From the NCBI GenBank assembly GCA_964405375.1, contig CAYONQ010000055.1:1-19261 (forward strand): a stretch of 19,261 nucleotides of DNA. Direction: 5' to 3'. Both the position numbers and the translations under genes were made by a program. Under the pieces are notes generated by a model. That model did not search any database. It saw only the letters and a list, made by a program, of their open reading frames with translations, and was not told the origin of the DNA. This DNA comes from CAYONQ01 sp964405375. GTDB taxonomy: Bacteria; Planctomycetota; Phycisphaerae; Sedimentisphaerales; Anaerobacaceae. Shown here one piece after another: positions 1 to 6,687 of the stretch. The first letter of the stretch is position 1. Each line of letters opens with the position of its first letter.

Positions 1-232
1 CGTTCTGTAAAGGTCATCCTGCTAAGGTAGCAGGTAATCGGCTCTTCCTTACAGTCTGATGAAGTCACCGCTTCATTAGGGTCGCGGCTCTGGCAGAGGA
101 GATTCCAAATGTCGGAATGGGGGACGGAAATATCGGTTTTGACAGCAGGAAAACGCTCGGTAAAGAGTTTTTTCAGGCGTAAGTACGCTGCAGTTTCACC
201 CGATTTGCAGGTTTTTTTGGCTGCTGTGACAT
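1..232 (-). pseudogene. 5' part of an unrecognised gene, frame broken at an A7 run; runs off left edge
   Basis: A minus-strand frame is open from base 239 to the window edge with coding-like codon use, but it has no usable start codon. An ATG at 230-232 lies in another frame and reads MSQQPKK into a run of seven A (212-218 on the plus strand). A -1 shift there joins it to the long frame, continuing TCKSGETAAYLRLKKLF and then a stretch containing HSDIWNLLCQSRDPNEAV. I do not recognise the product. The sequence fits either a real gene with a homopolymer indel (mutation or assembly error) or, less likely, -1 frameshifting on an A AAA AAA heptamer. No strong ribosome-binding site precedes the ATG. 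The plus-strand ORF across the same bases looks like its shadow. Confidence 0.35.
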
Positions 233-340
233 ACTGTTGTCACTCTGCTAAGAAAGATGTAGCTGAATATTCCGGCGTAATGCATATTTTTCACAGATGC
301 GGCTGAAAGACCAAGGCAACAATCAAGTCACCAATACCCG

Positions 341-381
341 GCTGGGCTAACTCGCAGGGGGCGAGGAGGGGGGAGCCCAGC
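341..381. repeat. Inverted repeat downstream of the OB-HD nuclease gene
   Basis: Eight-base arms GCTGGGCT (341-348) and AGCCCAGC (374-381) enclose a purine-rich, G-rich loop. It lies about 50 bases past the stop of the minus-strand nuclease gene. It has no T-run, so a terminator is not supported. The rest of 233-430 has no gene I can support; a short CGTGACC/CGTGACT duplication sits at 400-413. Confidence 0.35.
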
Positions 382-430
382 GGGGATACTTTCGGGGCTC
401 GTGACCCGTGACTCGGGGTTCGATTCATAC

Positions 431-1393
431 CTATTCGATGCGTTTTTTGTAGAGTTTGGTTTGTAAGGCGTTTTTCCAGCCGGTCCAGTTTGAATCGCCG
501 GTCTCGCTGTCAATTGCGGCGGTTACCTGGTTTATCTTTGCGTCCAAATCATCGATGTAATATACCATAAAGGCCTCGGGCGTTGCGGGCAGCTTCGGCG
601 AGCCGAATTCATACTGGCCGTGGTGCGACAGGATAATATGGCCGAGGGTGTCTAAAATCGATTTGTCAATCGGCGTTCCCTTCGCTGCGAGGGCGTCGGC
701 CTTCTTATTTATCATAAGCAGCGTCTGGGTGATGTGGCCGAGCAGCTGGCCGGAATCGGTATATGAAAAGGCCATATCGTATGTAAGCTCTTCGGTCTTG
801 CCGATATCGTGAAGGAAAATCGCCGCCAGGACCAAATCCGGCTGGACCTGCGGGTACAACGGCAGTATCGCAACGGCTACCCGCAGCATACTATGTGTAT
901 GCTCCAGCAGTCCGCCGAGGAAACTGTGGTGCAGTTTCATTGCAGCCGGCGCTTTGCAGAATTTTTCCATCAGTTCGGTATCAGCTAAAAACTGGCCGAC
1001 CAGCGCCTTTAGCTGGGGATTTTTTATTTGGCCAACTATTTTTTTCACCTCTTCGAACATCTGGTCGGTGTCCTTGTCGGTTCGTGCCAGGAAATCGTCG
1101 AGATTGACCTTGCTTGCGTCAATGACGCTGACGTTATTTACAACGATTTGCAGGTTGTTTGCGTAAAGCTCGCTTCTTCCCTGTATATGGACGAATCCGG
1201 GCTTGGGCAGTGAGTTATAAACCGCTTCGGTTGCCTGCCACATTCGGCCGTTTAGCCGGCCGGTGCGGTCGGAAAGGTACATCGCTATGTATAAATCACC
1301 CCTCGTTGTGCTTCGCAGGATGGGGTCGGTGACCATATAAATATCGTCGATTGTTTCGCCCGGGTTGATTTCATTGATGAATTTATGTGCCAT
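431..1393 (-). CDS. YhaM-like 3'-5' exoribonuclease (OB fold + HD domain)
   Basis: A 320-residue protein with the architecture of the YhaM family of 3'-5' exoribonucleases. An N-terminal nucleic-acid-binding OB fold (about residues 15-92, with DRTGRLNGRMW and FVHIQGR strands) is followed by an HD hydrolase domain (about 150-290). Metal-ligand candidates of the HD domain are visible: H165/H167 in LLEHTHS, H195-D196 in FLHDIGK, H220, H257-H258 in LSHHGQ, and D281-D282. Length fits the family (about 310-330 residues). The ATG at 1391-1393 is preceded by GGAG at a good distance. YhaM-type enzymes degrade RNA (and DNA in vitro) from the 3' end in the cytoplasm. The gene is divergent from proS and appears monocistronic. 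The family call is firm; substrate is inferred. Confidence 0.85.
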   Translation of the reverse strand: MAHKFINEINPGETIDDIYMVTDPILRSTTRGDLYIAMYLSDRTGRLNGRMWQATEAVYNSLPKPGFVHIQGRSELYANNLQIVVNNVSVIDASKVNLDDFLARTDKDTDQMFEEVKKIVGQIKNPQLKALVGQFLADTELMEKFCKAPAAMKLHHSFLGGLLEHTHSMLRVAVAILPLYPQVQPDLVLAAIFLHDIGKTEELTYDMAFSYTDSGQLLGHITQTLLMINKKADALAAKGTPIDKSILDTLGHIILSHHGQYEFGSPKLPATPEAFMVYYIDDLDAKINQVTAAIDSETGDSNWTGWKNALQTKLYKKRIE

Positions 1394-1402
1394 TACGAAC
1401 TC

Positions 1403-1426
1403 CGTTAATTGGTTAAATGGTTAAAT
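1403..1426. repeat. Octamer tandem repeat in the leader of the nuclease gene
   Basis: Three 8-base units: CGTTAATT (1403-1410), GGTTAAAT (1411-1418), GGTTAAAT (1419-1426). They lie immediately upstream of the nuclease ribosome-binding site. This is one of several short-unit arrays in the gaps of this window. Confidence 0.5.
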
Positions 1427-1477
1427 AATCAGCGCTCACCAGTGACCAATCATATTGTTTAGCCGGCCTTTATGCAA

Positions 1478-1584
1478 GCCCCGTTAGAAATTCTATTAAT
1501 AATACAACAATACAACACGCTCCCCGTTGGAAGTAAGTCCATCTACAGGATTAACAAACCCCCTGTGTGGACTTCTAACGGGGC
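1478..1584. repeat. Nested palindromic repeat between the nuclease gene and proS
   Basis: A perfect 12-base inverted repeat has arms GCCCCGTTAGAA (1478-1489) and TTCTAACGGGGC (1573-1584). A third, imperfect copy (CCCCGTTGGAAG, 1522-1533) can pair with the same right arm. That inner pairing extends through a TCCA/TGGA block and an ACAGG/CCTGT block, so two alternative stems are possible. It could be a small non-autonomous repeat element or a leader structure of proS. I see no T-box consensus, so no riboswitch is called. Confidence 0.6.
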
Positions 1585-1635
1585 AAGCAGTGATTTTACA
1601 CAGAGTCAAAAGCCATACGAATATTACAGTTATGC

Positions 1636-1664
1636 TTGCAACAATCGGTGTTTTGAGCTATAAA
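1636..1664 (+). promoter_or_regulatory. Candidate sigma70-type promoter of proS
   Basis: A -35 element TTGCAA (1636-1641), a 17-base spacer and a -10 element TATAAA (1659-1664) lie 46 bases before the proS start. A short CCGGT/ACCGG stem (1669-1683) follows. The match to consensus is 4/6 and 5/6. Confidence 0.45.
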
Positions 1665-1710
1665 GGCACCGGTTATTTACCGGATGGGTTTTGGAAGTGA
1701 AGGGAAGGAT

Positions 1711-3549
1711 ATGAGATACAGTCGAATGCTGATACCGACGGTTAAGGAAGTGCCCGCCGATGCGGAGATTACCAGTCATAGATTGATGATTCGCGCGGGG
1801 CTGATGCGCAAATTAGCCAGCGGCACATATACCTATCTGCCGCTTGGCTGGCGCTGCCTCTTAAAAGTGATAAACATCGTCCGTGAGGAGATGGACAAGG
1901 CCGGCGCACAGGAAATTTTAATGCCCGCCGTTCAGCCGATAGAGCTGTGGCAGAAGACCGGCAGGGACGTCGATTACGGCCCGACAATGGCGAAGTTCGA
2001 GGACCGGCACGGTCGGGGCAACGTGCTGGCGCCGACGGCGGAAGAGGTTGTTACCTCCGTTGCGGCCAATGAAATCAGCTCATACAAGCAGCTTCCGTTC
2101 AATATCTATCAAATCAGCTTTAAGTTCCGTGACGAATTTCGGCCGCGGTTCGGCGTCTTGCGCAGCAGGGAATTCATTATGAAGGATGCATACAGCTTTC
2201 ACGCTACGCCCGAAAGTCTCGATAAAACCTATAAAATTATGTATGACACCTACTGTCGAATTTTCAAGCGCTGCGGGCTTGATTACGTTGTTGTCGAGGC
2301 CGAATCCGGCGAGATGGGCGGTTCCGGGAGCCATCAGTTCACCGTGCCGTGCGAGTCCGGCGAGGACACAATCGTTTATACCGAGGACGGCTCCTACGCG
2401 GCCAACCTCGAAAAGGCGGCAGTTGACCCGCTGTCCCCTTCTGTCATTCCGAGCGAGCGAAGCGAGTCGAGGAATCTCCCGCCGATGGAAGACGTCCATA
2501 CACCAAACATCGGCAGTATCGAAGCTGTCTGCGCGTTTCTGAAAACAAAACCAAGAGATATGATAAAAACACTGATTTATAGAAGCCATCCGTTAAAAGA
2601 AGATGTTAAAAGAGTCGGTGAATACGAAGCGACGCATAAAGATGGAACTGGCCGTTGGGAAACAGATCCTCATTGGCTCAGATTTTTTGCTATTTTAATA
2701 AGAGGTGACCATGAGGTTAATGGAGAAAAGTTACAAATTGTTTCCGGAGAAAACCTGGAATTGGCAAATGAAGATGAAATAAAAAAAATAACTGGCGCAG
2801 AAGTTGGTTTTGCTGGCCCCGTTGGCCTTGGAACAAATATCAAAATGATTATCGACCACGCTGTAGCGGCGATGACTGTGGGTGTAACCGGTGCGAACAA
2901 GACAGACTATCATACAAGGAACGTTGTGCCGGGCAGGGATTTTCCGCTTGAAGGCAAAAATGTTACTATCACAGATATTCGCTGTGCTATTGAGGGTGAT
3001 ACGCATAACGGTAAAAAGCTGCTGTTCAAAAAAGGTATCGAGGTCGGGCAGGTCTTTAAGCTTGGAACTAAATACAGCGAAAAGCTCGATGCGAAATTTC
3101 TCGACGAAAGCGACGTCGAAAAGCCGTGTCTTATGGGCTGCTATGGTATTGGTATAAACCGAATCGTTGCGTCCGCCATCGAGACCGGCAGTGACGAAAA
3201 CGGCATTATCTTTCCCGTTAGTATCGCGCCGTTTGAGGTATTAGTTACCTGTGTTAATCAGGATGACGAAAACGTAGCCAAGACAGCCGAAGAAATCTAC
3301 AAGCAGCTACTTAACAAAGGAGTCGATGTGCTGCTGGACGACCGGGACATCCGTGGTGGAGTAAAATTCAATGATGCTGATTTAATCGGGATACCGGTAA
3401 GAGTTACGGTGGGTAAAAAATCCGTTGCCGACGGCAATGTCGAGATAAAACTGCGATGCGAATCACAAAGCGAGAAAGTTCCTATTGAAAAAGCGGCAGA
3501 CAGAACAACTGAGCTTGTCAATTCGCTAAAAGAGAAACTGCAACCTTAA
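1711..3549 (+). CDS. proS: Prolyl-tRNA synthetase, bacterial type with editing domain
   Basis: A 612-residue class II synthetase that charges tRNA-Pro and, through its inserted domain, hydrolyses Ala-tRNA-Pro. Class II motif 2 (FRDEFRPRFGVLRSREF, about 140-155) and motif 3 (GCYGIGINRIVASAIE, about 476-491) are intact. The editing domain (about 225-410) carries K286 in the MIKTL motif, equivalent to E. coli K279 by position. An anticodon-binding domain closes the C-terminus (about 505-612). The chosen ATG (1711) has AAGGGAAGG just upstream and matches the family N-terminus (MRYSRMLIPTVKEVPADAE); an in-frame ATG at 1684 adds nine unmatched residues. The protein is about 40 residues longer than the E. 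coli enzyme. The excess is a repeat-derived linker (about 241-258) and a second segment (about 291-322), both in the editing domain. Codons from about 2545 to 2850 are AT-richer than the flanks. Confidence 0.95.
   Translation: MRYSRMLIPTVKEVPADAEITSHRLMIRAGLMRKLASGTYTYLPLGWRCLLKVINIVREEMDKAGAQEILMPAVQPIELWQKTGRDVDYGPTMAKFEDRHGRGNVLAPTAEEVVTSVAANEISSYKQLPFNIYQISFKFRDEFRPRFGVLRSREFIMKDAYSFHATPESLDKTYKIMYDTYCRIFKRCGLDYVVVEAESGEMGGSGSHQFTVPCESGEDTIVYTEDGSYAANLEKAAVDPLSPSVIPSERSESRNLPPMEDVHTPNIGSIEAVCAFLKTKPRDMIKTLIYRSHPLKEDVKRVGEYEATHKDGTGRWETDPHWLRFFAILIRGDHEVNGEKLQIVSGENLELANEDEIKKITGAEVGFAGPVGLGTNIKMIIDHAVAAMTVGVTGANKTDYHTRNVVPGRDFPLEGKNVTITDIRCAIEGDTHNGKKLLFKKGIEVGQVFKLGTKYSEKLDAKFLDESDVEKPCLMGCYGIGINRIVASAIETGSDENGIIFPVSIAPFEVLVTCVNQDDENVAKTAEEIYKQLLNKGVDVLLDDRDIRGGVKFNDADLIGIPVRVTVGKKSVADGNVEIKLRCESQSEKVPIEKAADRTTELVNSLKEKLQP
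2441..2480 (+). repeat. Palindromic SERSE-type repeat inserted in frame within proS
   Basis: The segment contains GAGCGAGCGAAGCGAGTCGA flanked by CATTCC on the left and GGAATC on the right. It encodes SVIPSERSESRNL in the linker between the aminoacylation core and the editing domain. This peptide is the typical translation of a common intergenic repeat seen in many bacterial genomes (recalled, not searched). The linker is about ten residues longer than in E. coli ProRS, roughly the length of the repeat. The frame is kept and both flanks look like normal ProRS, so the insertion appears tolerated. Confidence 0.65.
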
Positions 3550-3689
3550 AGTGTAGCGAAGGCCCCAAGTGCAACATAGCAAAGTCGAGCGGTATCTTTA
3601 TGCCTTTGCGTCTACGCTGCTTTACGAACTTACTTGACCTTTTTACACCTCCACCATAATTGTCAAGGCATATAGAACCCAAAATTACA

Positions 3690-4748
3690 TCATTCCAATA
3701 TTCCACCTTTCTGCCTTCGGTCCTTTGGAGGGGTCACCATTAAATCTTCTATTACTTTTGCTACATGCGACGGCTGGACACCATCAGCCAAGGCGGAAAT
3801 ATACTGGTGACGCGGATCATTCGGTGCAGCCCGCCATTCGTGATTTCCATTCGGAAAAATGTAGTTATACCCTTCTGTAACCAACTTCCAGGGTTTTCCT
3901 GTTCCACGAACAGCCACAAGTACCGCTATTTGATCGGCACTATGGCGATTTCCGCTTGTTCCGCCAAAATACAACTCATAAGCACACCGAACCGGGCTGT
4001 CAACTGGCACCTGTGTTGCAAGACGTGCTCCGGTTGCTAAATCCTCGGCAAACTTGCCTCCCCCTGTAAAAGTAATCTTTGTCGGCCACTCTGCTGCAAC
4101 ATGTACCACAGCCGCCGGATCGGGCTTGAAATTGCCCCAAATACCGGGTCTATATTCAATAGGATAACGACTCCCCATGCACACATAATGTTTGACCTTT
4201 TTTGCAACAAGTTCTTTGCCTGTCAGAGGACTATATCTATCCGGCTGGGATTTGAGAAGGTTGCTTAGATTTGTAAGGTACCCAACGGTAACAATAACGA
4301 CACTTCTGTCGGGCTCAACTGAAAGAACCTGTCGGTAAAGTTCAACGGCATCTGGGGCCTTATCGGCTGTCAGGTCGTGTGGGAACCTGTCGGCAATTTG
4401 TTTTGTATACCGCGAACCACGGTCCGTTGGAGCACCCGGCCCCTTTACAACTCCAATCGGCAGATATGCTCGTCCAAAATAAGTGTTGATTGCATCCAGA
4501 CATGGCACAGACCACTCGTACTTTGAAGATACCATAGTTGCCAAAATATTGGCCTCACCACGGTCCGCCAGGACATGCAGAATTGCTATGGCGCCTGCAT
4601 CATCACAGTCAGTATCCATATCTGTGTCAAAAATAATATTTACTGTGGCCGCACAACAAGGCAAAATCAACGACAAACCGATTATAAAAGAAAAGACCAA
4701 ACAAAATACAATCTTCACCTCAAAACAACGGCTAAATCTAAAACTCAT
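3690..4748 (-). CDS. Exported nucleoside-hydrolase-like protein
   Basis: A 352-residue protein starting with a likely signal peptide: a basic start, a hydrophobic core at about residues 11-30, then CCAA before the mature part. The nucleoside hydrolase (IU-nuc) signature follows as DTDMDTDCDD (41-50), whose aspartates bind the catalytic calcium. Other family-like segments are VTVGYLTNLSNLL (153-165), NFKPDPAAVV (206-215) and the C-terminal HSADQ (269-273), where canonical enzymes have a catalytic His with a metal-ligand Asp. Known members cleave the N-glycosidic bond of ribonucleosides. Export suggests scavenging of extracellular substrates, but the substrate is not readable from sequence. The ATG at 4746-4748 has GGAGG six bases upstream. 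It converges on proS with 140 bases between stops, and no partner gene is next to it. Confidence 0.75.
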   Translation of the reverse strand: MSFRFSRCFEVKIVFCLVFSFIIGLSLILPCCAATVNIIFDTDMDTDCDDAGAIAILHVLADRGEANILATMVSSKYEWSVPCLDAINTYFGRAYLPIGVVKGPGAPTDRGSRYTKQIADRFPHDLTADKAPDAVELYRQVLSVEPDRSVVIVTVGYLTNLSNLLKSQPDRYSPLTGKELVAKKVKHYVCMGSRYPIEYRPGIWGNFKPDPAAVVHVAAEWPTKITFTGGGKFAEDLATGARLATQVPVDSPVRCAYELYFGGTSGNRHSADQIAVLVAVRGTGKPWKLVTEGYNYIFPNGNHEWRAAPNDPRHQYISALADGVQPSHVAKVIEDLMVTPPKDRRQKGGILE

Positions 4749-4936
4749 CTCTTACCTCCAATTATTCAGAATAAACCCTATTGGCCATCTGCACCTTACG
4801 CTTCTCAACAGAATTGTCAAGGCCGACCATCGCAAAGAAAGCAAAAGCTGGATTTTAACACATCTTCATGGTATAAATACGCAACCGATGGATGTGAAAC
4901 GATTTGAGCTATACAACCCATCAACGTAGGATGATA

Positions 4937-4971
4937 TGAGCTACGAACTATAAACTGAGAACCACAAACCA
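4937..4971. repeat. Heptamer tandem repeat upstream of the DUF4416 gene
   Basis: Five successive 7-base units: TGAGCTA, CGAACTA, TAAACTG, AGAACCA, CAAACCA. They share an xRAACYR-like core and occupy 4937-4971. A second imperfect duplication built on TCGAAT follows at about 4984-5012. The wider gap 4749-5047 has no gene I can support; a TTGACA-like hexamer on the minus strand (4815-4820) could be part of a promoter for the nucleoside hydrolase, but its -10 is poor. Confidence 0.6.
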
Positions 4972-5047
4972 AAGTTTGCGGCTCGAATATTTGAGAATTC
5001 GAATTTCGAGATTGTTCCGGACTTCAATATTTGGATTTCCAACAACA

Positions 5048-5590
5048 ATGTGGGAAATAGAGAAGCCCAGGCCGGTTAAGCTGATGGTGGGGATTCTGGC
5101 AGCGGACCAGGATTGCCTGCGGGCTGCGATTGAGGCGATAACGGGCGAGTTTGGTAAAATTGACCTTGTAAGCGATGTCTGGCCGTTCACCCAGACCGAC
5201 TACTATAATAAAGAAACCGGTGAAAATATCTTAAGGCGGTTTGTCAGTATCGAAAAACTGATTGACCCGGGCAAATTAGCAAGAATCAAACATAAGACGA
5301 ACAAGCTCGAACAAAAATTAGCGGTGAAACTGGGGCTTGATTTGCCCAGGCCGGTCAACCTTGACCCTGGAATAATTGAGGCGTCGAAGCTGATTCTGGC
5401 GACGACAAAGAACTATTCGCATCGTATATATATCGGCGAGAAAATGTACGCCGAAGTAACACTTATTTTTGACAAGGGTTCGTGGTGTGGGCTACCATAC
5501 ACGTATCCTGATTACAAGCAGCAGTGCTATTTTGATTTTTTCGATAGGGTTAGAAGGCGATTACTGGAGCAGTTAAAATCGGAACGCTGA
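5048..5590 (+). CDS. DUF4416 family protein
   Basis: A 180-residue protein recognised as DUF4416, a family of unknown function that I recall in planctomycetes and other deep-branching bacteria. Conserved-looking segments are KPRPVKLMVGILA at the N-terminus, SDVWPFTQTDYYNKETG (around residues 46-62), and LDPGIIEASKLILATTKN followed by HRIYIGEKMYAEVTL in the middle, ending YTYPDYK. There are no membrane segments or signal peptide, so it should be cytoplasmic. The ATG at 5048 fits the family start; a TTG further upstream (4976) would add residues encoded by repeat sequence. It is followed, with a four-base overlap if the proposed start is right, by a polyprenyl-phosphate glycosyltransferase, which hints at a link to envelope glycan synthesis. 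That link is inference. Confidence 0.75.
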   Translation: MWEIEKPRPVKLMVGILAADQDCLRAAIEAITGEFGKIDLVSDVWPFTQTDYYNKETGENILRRFVSIEKLIDPGKLARIKHKTNKLEQKLAVKLGLDLPRPVNLDPGIIEASKLILATTKNYSHRIYIGEKMYAEVTLIFDKGSWCGLPYTYPDYKQQCYFDFFDRVRRRLLEQLKSER

Positions 5591-6687
5591 CCATATTAGC
5601 AATAGTTTTACTGGCCGGGGCATTTACACTGTCGGTCATCTTAACGGCCGTTGTAAAAGAATTGGCCGCACGCATCGGCTTTCTGGCGCAGCCGGTCGAA
5701 GACAGATATCACCAGAGGTCTGTGCCGCTGGGCGGCGGCATCGCAATTTTTACCACGCTGATAGTTTTCATCCTGACTGCTATTGCGATAGTAAAGTTTC
5801 TGGCTGCGCCCGGACACCTCGACTGGCTGGGCGAGGCGGTTACCGTTCATATCGCGGGGTTTTTGAGCAAAACGGGCCAGCTTGTGATTGTAGCGTTGTG
5901 TGTCTTCGGCCTGTTTGTGCTCGGTTTGTGGGACGATAAAAAACATCTCGGGCCTTTTTTCAAGCTTGCCGTTCAAATCATCGTTGCGACAATCGCCGCC
6001 GGCTTTGCGGAAATCAGAGTTGAGTTTTTTATTGAGAACAGGCTAATCACCACCGCCCTTTCGGTGGTCTGGATAGTGCTGGTTATCAACGTGTTTAACT
6101 TTCTCGATAATATGGACGGTGCCGCCGCCGGTATTGCGGTAATAGTGAGCGCTATTTTATTTACGGCTGCGGCTTCGAGCGGGCAGGTCTTTGTGGGCGG
6201 GTTGGCGGTTGTTTTTGTAGGGACATTGTTGGGGTTTCTCGTGTTTAATTTTCCGCCGGCTAAAATCTTTATGGGTGACGCCGGCTCGCTGGTCGTGGGC
6301 TTTTTTGCTGCGCTGTTGACCCTTCGGACAACGTATTATCACGAGGCGCAGAGCGGGCAGTGGTACTCGGTTTTCCTGCCGGCTGTCGTTATGGCGGTTC
6401 CGTTTTATGATTTTATCAGCGTAACAATCCTGCGAATCAGCCAGGGCAAAAGCCCGCTGGTCGGTGATACGCAGCATTTTTCACATCGATTAAAAAGACA
6501 CGGGCTGACCGATACCCAGACGGTTCTGACATTATACCTGGCAACACTTTGCACCGGCCTTGGGGCGACGTTTCTCTATCAGGTTAATTTAGCCGGTGCG
6601 ATTCTAATCTTCATTCAGACGATTATGGTATTAGCTATTATCGCCATCCTTGAAACCACAGCCAAAAATGACAAAGCCACAGCTTAA
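5587..6687 (+). CDS. Undecaprenyl-phosphate HexNAc-1-phosphate transferase (WecA/MraY superfamily)
   Basis: A multi-pass membrane enzyme that transfers a sugar-1-phosphate from a UDP-sugar to undecaprenyl phosphate, the first step of a lipid-linked glycan. Superfamily motifs are clear (numbered from the proposed start): VPLGGGIAIF (46-55), the metal-binding DD in LGLWDDKK (113-118), NFLDNMDGAAAG (171-182), FMGDAGSLVVGF (228-239) and the cytoplasmic HFSHRLKRHGL (297-307). The WecA-like HxxHR box argues against MraY proper. About ten membrane segments are visible. Start choice is odd: the first ATG/GTG/TTG-type codon is TTG at 5662, which would delete the first membrane helix. The frame stays open upstream to 5554, and a CTG at 5587, overlapping the DUF4416 stop as CTGA, would give MTILAIVLLAGAFTL and restore it. 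It overlaps the next gene by 20 bases. Confidence 0.85.
   Translation: MTILAIVLLAGAFTLSVILTAVVKELAARIGFLAQPVEDRYHQRSVPLGGGIAIFTTLIVFILTAIAIVKFLAAPGHLDWLGEAVTVHIAGFLSKTGQLVIVALCVFGLFVLGLWDDKKHLGPFFKLAVQIIVATIAAGFAEIRVEFFIENRLITTALSVVWIVLVINVFNFLDNMDGAAAGIAVIVSAILFTAAASSGQVFVGGLAVVFVGTLLGFLVFNFPPAKIFMGDAGSLVVGFFAALLTLRTTYYHEAQSGQWYSVFLPAVVMAVPFYDFISVTILRISQGKSPLVGDTQHFSHRLKRHGLTDTQTVLTLYLATLCTGLGATFLYQVNLAGAILIFIQTIMVLAIIAILETTAKNDKATA

Noticed and set aside
109..306. 65-residue plus-strand reading frame
   Set aside because: Lies antisense to a frame with better coding character, has no ribosome-binding site and shows no recognisable domain.
1585..1710. T-box or other amino-acid riboswitch ahead of proS
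   Set aside because: No T-box consensus (AGGGTGGNACC) or specifier loop is visible.
3518..3706. 62-residue minus-strand frame (GTG start) between nucleoside hydrolase and proS
   Set aside because: Overlaps the 3' ends of both genes, is built from a repeat-like gap with an imperfect inverted repeat, and has no domain or ribosome-binding site.
4483..4929. 148-residue plus-strand frame
   Set aside because: Mostly antisense to the signal-peptide region and catalytic start of the nucleoside hydrolase.
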